Shown: positions 55,240 to 64,000 of the stretch, piece by piece
Position numbering within the stretch: the first letter of the stretch is position 1
Layout of the letters: the number at the start of each line of letters is the position of its first letter
Assembly: GCA_022036555.1 (NCBI GenBank)
Contig: CM039133.1
Coordinates: forward strand, 48,126,718-48,190,717
Source of the DNA: Microstegium vimineum
Taxonomy: Eukaryota; Streptophyta; Magnoliopsida; Poales; Poaceae
Length of the DNA stretch: 64,000 nt
Direction of reading: 5' to 3'
Position numbers and translations under genes: made by a program
Notes under the pieces: model-generated
The model's input: only the letters and a program-made list of their open reading frames with translations
Databases searched by the model: none
What the model was told of the DNA's origin: nothing

Positions 55240-55720
55240 AGCCGTACATTTGGTTTTAGATAATTGAGGCAATCAAGTGGACTACCCTTTATCCTAGTGT
55301 TGTGAATGAGATATGTTATGTACACATCCAAGAATTGAGCAAGGATGACACATATGGTGATGGTGATGGCCACAAATGGTGATAGAAAATAAGTAAAAAA
55401 TGCAAGGCTTAAGACAAAGGTATATGCTAGGACATTTTATTTTATGGATCAAGACGCAATAGAGTGTGTGATTACATTTAGGATAGATAGTCGTACTATA
55501 AATAGGGGAACTCAAAGTTCAAAATGGTTATCTAAGTGCCACTAGGTGAATTGACTCCTTGAATTTGCTTAGGTCCAAGTGAGTACCCTAAAACTCCTTT
55601 TAAAATATTTATAAAAATACTAACTCACATGCACATGTTGCAAAAGGGTGAAAGAAATAGAGAAGAGGATGGCCACTAGGGTCATCAGACAGTGAGCAAG
55701 GCGGTTCGGCATGCTACCTA
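55240..55720. repeat. Diverged relative of the gag-only element's LTR
   Basis: The stretch follows the LTR at 36030-36330 with substitutions and indels: TTTAGGATAGATAGTCGTACT, shortened here as TAGGATAGATAGTCGTACT, then TGGTTATCTAAGTGCCAC, and later ACTAACTCACATGCACATG. It is an older copy of the same LTR family or a relative. Confidence 0.6.
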
Positions 55721-57060
55721 TCTCTAAAAATCTATTTATAAAGATGGGTTAGCTAAAAAACTATTATAAAATCTGGATTTAGATAGGCTGCCTTTACCTA
55801 AAAGAGTGGCATCTCTAAAAATGGTTTTTGGTAGTAGTGAATATTCCATGTTAAATATAATCACACTTAATTGATATCATAAATAGTAATACTTGTTCCA
55901 TAAACTTGGACCGTGTCTGTAATGTGATTTGCAAAGAAAATTAAAATGGTCTTAATTTAGGATAAAGCTAGAATCAAATTCTATTCGGGACAGAGAGAGA
56001 GTAAGCAATATAAAGATATCTCTTCTTTGGTTGTTCAGTTTTCATAAATATTAATAATGCCAAATGTTTGCCATGCGAGGTACGCATATAATACAATTTT
56101 TTTGGGTGGAACATTGGTTCCCCTGCTTTAACAATATGTTGCTTCAAATACTCATCAAATAGTAATTCACAAAAAACTAATATCACATCATGTTTTGTCA
56201 GAGCGATGAGTGCAAGCCATACTTTTGTTTGATACCCCCAGACAATGATTAATCTGCATGATGACGGTCCATCTCATATGTTTCACGTGGACCTTTTACG
56301 GTTTTACCTAACAAGTAGTACAGTACAACGGCAATACCATGATGTAATATAAGGTGATGTCAATGTTTACATAATTAAATTCCATTTTATCAAGGCTACT
56401 TCACAAATCACAAGGATACTGGTCCGTGTAGTCTTTTTTTTTAGATAATGGAAGACTGATCCGTAGTCTCTCCTGGATATAATTTTATTTTGATGCCAGA
56501 GGAGTATGCGAGAGGATGAGGATGCATACGGCTTTTCTTTCTTCTCTCTTTTTTTTTTTTGAGAGAGAGGAGTGTGTGGCTTCTTGTGGGTAGAGTGGTG
56601 CAGGCCTTTTTAAGCCTTGGCCCATTCTATGTTTGATTTAGCCTTGTTTTCCTTTGTTAAATATTGCTTACTTTAAATATGATTAGTGTTATAGATAATC
56701 GATATAAAGCTGTCAGTTAGTTATATTTAATTTCTTATATATATAAAAACAGTATAGACATTTGACTTCTTTCAGTCAGCTGTTTTTGGAGAAGGTAGAG
56801 CCCTGTCAAATGTCTCCTGAACAATCAACATCAAGTACAAAATTGAATTAACATTGGAATAGGGTGGCTCGTTGTCTAATGTGGGTGTATTTATTACCTA
56901 TGGGTAGGCGGGTATGGGTATTATGTACCCACACTTCGTACCTGTCTACTTGACGGGTAGAGTATTTCACCCAATTAGGCAGTTAATAACAATATCCGTG
57001 AGTATGTAAATTTGTCCATACTACTCGTACGTTACTTTGTCAGTTAAAATCCTGGGATAC
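55721..57060. other. Intergenic, no gene recognised
   Basis: AT-rich. A minus-strand 70-codon frame at 55974-56186 has no recognised domain. A stretch near 56870-57000 contains GGGTAGG and ACGGGTA motifs of hAT type. I see no more in it. Confidence 0.3.
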
Positions 57061-57064
57061 TTGG

Positions 57065-57245
57065 CGGCTCACTCTGTCTAAATATGTGCCGTTTCTATTG
57101 TATAAGAAATAACTTTGATTACATATATACTAAAAAAATATTAATATCTATGTCACATAATTAGTATTATTAGAAAGATTTTTGAATATAATTTTTAATA
57201 AGTTTATTTAAAAACATAAATATCTACAAAACGAGTTATATTTAT
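57065..57245. mobile_element. Degraded Stowaway-like MITE (family 2)
   Basis: Internal sequence ATAATTAGTATTATTAGAAA matches the family-2 MITE at 48243-48469. The ends are eroded (CACTCTGTCTAAATATGTG at the left). Confidence 0.6.
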
Positions 57246-57251
57246 GACATA

Positions 57252-57478
57252 CTCGCTCCGTCCCGTAGAAAGTGACGTTAAAGACTTTTTAACATTATGT
57301 TTGACCATTCGTTTTATTTAATTTTTTAAATTGTAAAATAAATAAATTATTATTAAAATATATCTAATGATAAAATAAGTTTAAAAAAATAAATAATATT
57401 TTTATAAAAAATTTAAATAAGACGAATGTTTAAAGAAAATACATACACCAACAACTATAGTTAGTTTATTTAGGTACC
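57252..57478. mobile_element. Possible MITE, right end unclear
   Basis: Starts CTCGCTCCGTCCCGTAGAAA after TA, with an AT-rich body. A matching right end was not found before the decayed gene at 57722. Confidence 0.4.
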
Positions 57479-57721
57479 TCTGTCCTTGTCTTTGCATATC
57501 TCAGGCGGTGTGTGAAGGATGGAGACAGGCATCTGCATGCCTCTGGGACAAAGCAAAGCACCTTGCTTTTGCTGCAAACATATACGAGTATATATGCATC
57601 CAGGACCGCCACCCGCTCTCTGCTCTGCAGGTGTGCCGCCTCCCGCGCGCTTCAGCCTACGACGATTACTCTGATCTCTATAATAAGGTGGAGTCTCATC
57701 GATCATCATCAGTTCGTCACC

Positions 57722-58222
57722 ATGAGCTGGCTGCCATGGCCGTGGCGGCGGAAGCCGCCAGCGCCGCATCATGGCGAGGTGCCGGTGGCGGTGGGCACCC
57801 ACCTCCACGTCGCGGCCAGTGACGACGACGCCGAGGTCCTCGGCGTCGTCGGAGCACAGCCACCTGACGCTGCCGGTGGAGGAGTAGGAGCCGTCGGTCC
57901 ACATCGACGACGACGAGGCTGGTTCCGGGGACGACGGCGCCGTCCACGCTCCCTACGAGGTGGTGGCCGGCTCTGGTTCGTCGTCGTCGGAGAAACCGCC
58001 GTCGAGCGGTAGCGAGAGCGATGAAGAGTCGGGGGACGCCGGACACCGGTCGAGAGCGGCCCGGAGACACCACCAGTACAGCCCGAGAGGAAGGAGGAGG
58101 CGGCGTCGATCTGCCCGTTTGCCGTCGTTCACGGTCGCCGCCGGCACGCCGCGGCGGTCATGCTGCTCGTGCTCGCGGCGCTCGTCGCGTGGAAAAGGCG
58201 GCAGCGCGGCGCCGGCTGCTAG
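57722..58222 (+). pseudogene. Decayed gene for a small protein with C-terminal membrane anchor
   Basis: I do not recognise the family. From the ATG at 57722 the sequence reads MSWLPWPWRRKPPAPHHGEV. Beyond about 57835 the better protein-like frame is shifted by one: SSASSEHSHLTLPVEE, then a TAG at 57885, then EPSVHIDDDEAGSGDDG and PPSSGSESDEESGD. Near 58035 it returns to the original frame: TPVESGPETPPVQPERKEEA, then ASICPFAVVHG, a hydrophobic helix AAAVMLLVLAALVAW and a basic end KRRQRGAGC with stop at 58220-58222. The layout of acidic middle, single helix and short basic tail suggests a tail-anchored protein. Two compensating frame changes and one stop argue for a pseudogene. An unseen intron or non-coding GC-rich DNA are alternatives. 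Confidence 0.45.
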
Positions 58223-58227
58223 CTGGG

Positions 58228-58353
58228 AGTTTGTTCGCTTAACTTATAAGCCTAATTATAAGCTATGGTATAGTATTTTTCTCTCATAGTAAAAGAGCCA
58301 AAAACAACATATAAATCAGCTTATAAGTCGTAGAAAATATAAGCCGAACAAGC
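58228..58353. mobile_element. Small MITE (126 bp)
   Basis: The ends GAGTTTGTTCGCTTAACTTA and TATAAGCCGAACAAGCTCT are inverted repeats. Its centre is AT-rich with ATAAG/CTTAT pairs, so the whole folds into a stem. Confidence 0.65.
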
Positions 58354-59844
58354 TCTGGATGGCGCGCAGATAACGTTTTTGTGTGGTGTGGGCGTCTGGC
58401 ACGATAGGAGCAGTGTGTACGTGGGCCCCGGCGTGGAAAAAATTTGGCGGCGAACTTTCTTTACTGTACTTTTATTTTAACAATGCTTCACTGTACTTTT
58501 TAACAGAGCTGTGCTTCTCGAGGCTCGAGCTAGGAATCAATGTGTAGAATCAAATATTTTGACTATGTAAATGTTTTGTTTTGGTCCTTGCTGTATGCTT
58601 AAAAAGAATCCGTTTTTTTACCTTTATTTCATTATTACTCCGTACTTATTAGCTACATATGCCAGTCTCGGTCTCAGTGGTAAGTTTCACGACGTTGTTT
58701 CTAAGACTACGACATCACATAAAACAGAATGAAACTTAGATGAAACACACTTCCATAATGGTGGGGTTTCACTTTGATGTTTCCAAGGCTAAGCAAAGCA
58801 ATTAAAAGCTTATTGTTGCAGCATGCTGCTAGGATCAAATGCACCCATGAATCGTGTAGCTAAAACAAAATTGAAACAACAGGTACAACGTCATGTGGGC
58901 AACGAATCAATGAACCAGCCTCACAAAACAATCATCAACTGACCATGATAAAGAATATGTAATTCGAAATAATATAGCATAGCCTCTCGGTTCAGATAAT
59001 TCGAACTTAAATACAAACAAAAAGTTCATATAGCCTCAGTTCACAGCAAACTAAGATAGATAAAAAGTTTAGATAGCAACTAAGATAGATAAACAAAAGT
59101 TTAGATAGTCTCTCATATGCTAAGATGCAGCCATATGATTCTTGGAGGTAAATTGTCATTCTTGATGGTTGCTTTCACCCTACAGAAATTAAAAAATATA
59201 TAGCATGAGCTCTCATGCAGATACTTCAAAAAAATTGGGAATTATGTATGATCTAAATTGATCAGCTACTTCCATGCATAGATCTAAATCAACACATGAT
59301 TCAGAGACAGCATACGTGAACTAGGAAACTTCCAGGCATGAACTGTTTTAGCTTCTAGGAATGAACACAGTGAAAGTATCTAACAGATTTCGAACACAGT
59401 GAAAGAATCTGAGACATAAAAATCTTTGCCATTGTGTTCAATAAAGAAAAACAAGCCATGACAATCAGTTTTTAGATTGCACAACAGTGAATAAGGTTTA
59501 AATAAATGGCTGGAACATATTCAATTGTTTTAACCACTGTAAGAGTATCAGAAGAGAGGCAATGCACTGCTGTAGATGAACTAAGCATAGATAATTCACC
59601 CAGATAAACTGAAATATATAATTAAGATAGATTCATTGATCAAAAACACTTACAGGCACCAAAAGCAACCAATTCAAGGCTTCTGTAAATAGCAGTTCAG
59701 TGAAGAAACAGGACCTGACACTTTCAGATAGCCTTTAGCCTTCCTTTCATCCTGTAGAAACAAAAAAAAACAGGTCACTGAAGGTTGTGCACGATCAGAT
59801 CACAGATATCACAAATACAATATAGATGAATTGCAGTTAAATTT

Positions 59845-61204
59845 TTAAGGATAGTCACAACTACCAGGTACATGTGCACGACCACCAAACTTATTCCAAA
59901 TATGTTCCACCAAATCATTTTTAAGTCGGCGATGAGCCGATCTATCTCGAATAGAAGTATCTTTTTCTAAAGTTCTCTCTAATGGAACATTCTGATCCGG
60001 AGAGAATTCCGGTTCTTGAACGGATGATGAATTAGGAGTCACATTTAGATCTAGATTTTCTTCAATAATGACTTGTTCCTTCTCATCTTCAACTATCATA
60101 TTATGAAGTATGATGCAAGCTAGCACGACATCACGGAGTACAGCTCGGTCATATAGACGAGCTGGTCGTTTTAAGATGCAAAATCGACGCTGCAATACAC
60201 CAAAGGCTCTCTCGATATCCTTTCTTGCTCCTTCTTGTTCCTGTGCATACAACTTATCCTTCTCAGTGATAGGGAGTCGTATTGACTTAACAAACACTGC
60301 CCATTTAGGGTATATTCCATCAGCAAGAAATACCCAATGTTGTGTTGATTCCCATTTACCATGTACTGGACTCTAGGAGCTTGTCCTTTTAGCTCATTGA
60401 TAAATACAGTAGACTGGTTCAAAACATTAATGTCATTGTTAGACCTGCTACTCCAAAGAACGCATGCCAAATCCAAAGATCATGTGATGCCACAGCCTCA
60501 AGAATCAACGTCGGCACTTTCTGATCACCACGAGTGAACTGACCCTTCCATGCAACTGGGCATCTTTCCCAGTGCCAATGCATGCAGTCAATGCTGCCAA
60601 ACATTCTAGGAAAACCTCGTCTCTCACCAATACTGAGTAGACGTTCAGTATCTTCAACAGCAGGGCGCCTCAGATATCTCTCACCAAAGACTTCTCTGAC
60701 ACCTTTGACAAAAATTTTCAACGCCTCCATTGCAGTAGTCTCTCCTATCTTCAAGTATTCATCTAGTTCATCTGCAGCACTACCTGTAGCCAATTGGCGA
60801 ATAGCTGCAGCACACTTTTGAAGAGGGTTGAGCCCTTGCCGATTAGCAGAATCGACCCTCTGAGTAAAATAAGCAGACCATTGGCCCAAGGCATCAACGA
60901 TGCGTTGAAAAAGTGGCCTAGACATACGAAATCGACGGCGGAACAAATTGGAAGGGTAAAGAGGATTTTCAGCGAAATAATCATCTACTAGTTTTTGATG
61001 TGCTTCCTCCCGTGGCCTCTTGATGTGCTTCCTCGGATTGAATCGATGATCAGAAGCCTCCTTCTCAAGTTATTCCATGGTGGACTGTATGACCACCTTA
61101 GCTTGACTGAGAACATCATCTACAATCTCGTCCTCTGCAAGGAACTCGTCCAACAAGTTCCTCTGATTGTGACTTCCACCATCATTGTCATTTTCTTCAG
61201 CCAT
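59845..61204 (-). pseudogene. PIF/Harbinger transposase (DDE_Tnp_4), broken
   Basis: The transposase cuts and joins element ends. The start at 61204 begins MAEENDNDGGSHNQRNLLDE. An in-frame TAA lies at 61072-61070. The next part reads FRRRFRMSRPLFQRIVDALG, GLNPLQKCAAAIRQLA, then the first catalytic aspartate in FGSIDCMHWHWERCPVAWKG near 60590. A one-base loss after FFGVAG (near 60450) breaks the frame before NNDINVLNQS. A second one-base loss (near 60330) lies in GYFLADGIYPKW, which has the second aspartate. The catalytic glutamate is in EGARKDIERAFGVLQRRF near 60215. The C-terminus is serine- and acid-rich and ends at 59845. All three DDE residues are still present but in three frame segments. 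Confidence 0.92.
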
Positions 61205-61654
61205 CTTTCTAGATGAAAAAATATGTGACGACAAGAGGACAACAAGAGAGAAGAGAGGACTTCGTGTGTTAGTAAAGGAGAGAATGAGAGAAGGGAGGAC
61301 GCATAAAAAAATAAAATAGAAAGGTACCTCAAATCTGTCAGAACAGCAGGTTTCACAGCAGGAGTCTCAAAAGAGAATGGGAGAAGAGCAGGAGAGAAAG
61401 ATAGAATGGGAGAAGAGAGGTCTTCGTGTGCATATATAGGTATTCAGAGCAGGTTTCACACTAGAATATATATAGGTTTCGCACTAGAATATTACTGCAT
61501 TCACACATATAGGTGCATTCACACTAATACTGCATTCACACTATATATTGCTAATTTTCAATCAGTACAAAAACAACATCCAGTCATGTAAAAAAACATA
61601 TCAGATTGCTGCATTCACAGTAAGATAAAAACAATAGATCAGAATGCACTAACC

Positions 61655-63133
61655 TTAGTCCGCAAACAACTTATCTTCTAACTTGCCTAATGCCCTGTCT
61701 CTGCTAGCCTTTTGACTTTCAGTCATGTTGGTTGTATCTTGATTAAGCAGGGAATTGTAGACCTCTAACATCTTTGATTCCTTTTGCTCCTTTGCTGCCT
61801 TCAAATTTGTATTTGAAATATGAATTTGTGCATCTGTGACCTTTTCGCGCGCCATCTTCCGATCTTACTGAACCTTGACAATTTTGTCAATATTGTCCCC
61901 AAGGATGATAATTCCTTCCACAACATTTCCCTTCTTGCGCTTTCCATTGCGCTCAGCCTTTGCAGCTTCTCTACCAATGGGACGTGAGTGTTCTTCTGGA
62001 ATATTATCTACTTCTGTCTTGTCTTTCTCTGTGTCAAACTGTGCACACCATTTCGGCTCATCTTTTAGCATCTTCCACCAATGCACCAATGCAAAAGGTT
62101 TTCCAAACCTATTTGTATACATTTGTTGTGCCTCTTTCTCTAGCATGTCGTCTGAATACCCACTTGTGTGCATTTGAGTGACCTTAGTCCAATAGTCATT
62201 GAAATCACTGATCGATGACTTGAGGCGACACCAGTGAACCTTCAATTGGTTTACTTCTCTTCTACGCTTCCCATCCCCTTTCTTGTTAAACATATCAGTC
62301 ACTTCCTTCCAGAATGTATCACCTTTCTTGTCATTCCCATGAATTGGATCTTTAGAAGCATTCAACCAAGCACTGGCCTACAAAACAGTTATTACAAACA
62401 AATCAAGTACTGCCAAACAATAATGTACAAAATGTAAAATTGATTAGTAATTACCAGTCTTTCTTCCTCCTCATGAGTCCAATATCTTTTCTGGTTGATC
62501 TTTGCTGCCCTATCTGCATTGTTGTTTTCAACTTCATCAATCACAATGTTGACTTGTTCTGTAGCTTGGGGTGATGGTGTTCCATATGCACTTGGTGGAG
62601 GTGGGGATATCGGGTTGAAGGACGCACTCTGTCCAACCAAATGAAAATTTCACCTTGTTGTGGCTGTGGCGGATAGTTTTGTTGAAACAAACTTAAAAAT
62701 CCCCCTGGAGGATACACCCTGAAATTTGCAAGGAAATCAACAAATTTGTTGGCATTATCAAACTGTACAGATAGGAAATCAACAAGACTAATTTCAAAAT
62801 AATTTGAGGTAAAACATCTGTACAAGAAATGTAAAACTACTATCAGCCATGGCACTTGCAGTATCAAATGTATCATGAACTTGGACAATTCCATAAACTT
62901 GGGCAGTATAAAAAATGTAAAACTACATTCACAGAGATGGTACTTGCAGAATCAAATCAATTGAACTACTTGCATTATCAAATCATTTGAACTACTTCCA
63001 GTATGAAATCAACTACAGAGGAGTATCGAAATCAAATGTACCATAAACTTTGGCCTTGTTGGTCTCCATGACAGAATGCAAAATTTGGGGGAATGGCGGC
63101 CCATCCTCCTCCTTGCGGTGGCCGTGGCAGCAT
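61655..63133 (-). pseudogene. PIF/Harbinger ORF1 (Myb/SANT-like), broken
   Basis: ORF1 binds the element ends and is needed with the transposase. I take the ATG at 63133 (MLPRPPQGGGWAAIPPNF). An intron probably runs from about 63032 to about 62720, after which VYPPGGFLSLFQQNYPPQPQ follows. A frameshift near 62645 precedes LVGQSASFNPISPPPPSAYG. The SANT/Myb domain begins KRYWTHEEEERL, crosses a 77-bp intron (62454-62378) and continues ASAWLNASKDPIHGNDKKGD and KVHWCRLKSSISDFNDYWTK. A nuclear-type basic stretch, AERNGKRKKG, follows. An in-frame stop near 61865 precedes the last coiled-coil part (61855-61655). Confidence 0.85.
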
Positions 63134-63749
63134 GGTAGATGTCGACACAGCAGGGGAGGAACTCGGAGCAGCAGGGGTTGGATTCGGCGCATCAGGGGAC
63201 GGATTCGGCGCAGCAGAGGCAGAAATCGCCGGCAACGACGGCGGAACCGGCGCTGATGGAGCAGGCGCCGTCGGCCTCTTCAGTCACAGCTGCTTCCCGC
63301 CGCGTGGTTTGCCTCCTCTACCGGTTGCGCGCCGCCGCGAACCACTAACCGGCGGCGGATCCATGGCTGATGGATCTCACGCCGTGCCCTAGCTCTACAG
63401 GGCGGATGGGGAAGAATCGGATGGGGAAGAAGGGGGCGGGAAGACGACCCGGGCGCGGGAAGAATCGCGCGGCAAGGGGAAATGTGGACTCTCGCACGGG
63501 AGGGCGGGCTGCTCGCGCGGCAAGGGAAAATGGCTAACATGCGCACGGGATCTCCAGGATGAAACGAGTTGGCCTCAATGGCCGTTTCACGTGGTTACGG
63601 AGAGCTTGGAAACAACGCTTGAGTCGTTTCACCGTGGTGAAATTTTTCCCTTCTCTCTCCTACCCATTTTATGCAAAGATTTATTTTATGATGAGATGTC
63701 ACTCTATTAAATGTGCATGAAACACCCATAAATGCCCATTAAGACTGAC

Positions 63750-64000
63750 TTAATTATTACTTTATACGAAAATATAAACTAGGATGATGTGTCTCGTTAA
63801 CATAGATATCATACTTGTTTGAACTAGTATAAATACACTCGACTTGTTTGTGTGATCGTTTTGGTGGTTGATAAGCCGGTTGATATTATTTTTTTTACTA
63901 TTTTATTGATAAGTCAAACGAACAGGGCGATGATAGATACACATGATTGTAGGTTGCTTGGGCGATGGTAGATGCATAAGATTATAGATTGCTTGGGCGA
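63750..64000. other. Intergenic, MITE-like end of window
   Basis: AT-rich with no gene. The stretch 63865-63925 (GGTTGATAAGCCGGTTGATA to GATAAGTCAAACGAACAGG) resembles the end of a small MITE. GATTGTAGGTTGCTTGGGCG recurs at 63943 and 63980. Confidence 0.35.

Larger units (their letters stand above)
58662..63749 (-). mobile_element. Pong-like PIF/Harbinger transposon, inactive (about 5.1 kb)
   Basis: The element encodes the two proteins of PIF/Harbinger transposons, a DDE transposase and a Myb-like ORF1, both on the minus strand. Length is close to that of rice Pong (about 5.2 kb). The ends are tentative: CCAGTCTCGGTCTCAGTGG at the left, and at the right the complement of CCCATTAAGACTGAC. Both are followed inward by GTTTCA motifs. 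The TTA/TAA target duplication was not confirmed. Both genes carry stops or frameshifts. Confidence 0.8.

Overview
This is plant nuclear DNA, almost certainly from a grass (Poaceae). The genes are GC-rich and sit in AT-rich, transposon-dense DNA. The mobile elements are types typical of grass genomes: Stowaway-like MITEs with TA target duplications, a Pong-like PIF/Harbinger element, L1-type LINEs, Copia and long-LTR elements. There is no bacterial-style gene organisation. The species cannot be fixed from the sequence alone.

Only four host genes look real. They are an EXO70-family exocyst subunit (333-2474, minus), a single-exon CAF1-like protein lacking the catalytic residues of the deadenylase family (17221-18093, plus), a DUF679/DMP membrane protein carrying two complete domains in one reading frame (31487-32935, minus), and a nine-exon MED26-like Mediator/TFIIS-N gene (49469-52089, minus) with two frame-breaking lesions. 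A fifth locus (57722-58222, plus) looks like a decayed gene for a small protein with a C-terminal membrane anchor. These genes are unrelated and do not form a cluster or pathway.

Layout: 1-2.5 kb EXO70; 2.7-9.2 kb a diverged duplicated block carrying a 59-bp tandem array, a MULE-type MITE and a 1.1-kb solo LTR; 9.3-16.9 kb a full-length but inactive LINE bounded by a 16-bp target duplication; 17.2-18.5 kb the CAF1-like gene and short tandem duplications; 18.5-22.5 kb MITEs, a hAT-like element, a truncated LINE and a Pack-type element holding an LRR receptor-kinase fragment; 22.7-31.3 kb a degenerate Copia element containing a nested 3.8-kb solo LTR; 31.5-33.0 kb the double DMP gene, with a 245-bp-arm inverted repeat just upstream; 33.8-35.3 kb MITEs; 35.7-45.5 kb a complete LTR retrotransposon with gag but no pol; 45.8-49 kb more MITEs; 49.5-52.1 kb MED26-like; 52.5-55.1 kb repeats around a 37-bp minisatellite; 57.7-58.4 kb the decayed gene and a MITE; 58.7-63.7 kb the Pong-like element with transposase and Myb-like ORF1, both broken.

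The most unusual items are the fused double-DMP protein with a hairpin-forming repeat at its promoter, the CAF1-like pseudoenzyme, the gag-only LTR element with a cluster of TCCGGA palindromes upstream of its TATA box, and the captured receptor-kinase fragment. No wholly new system was evident.
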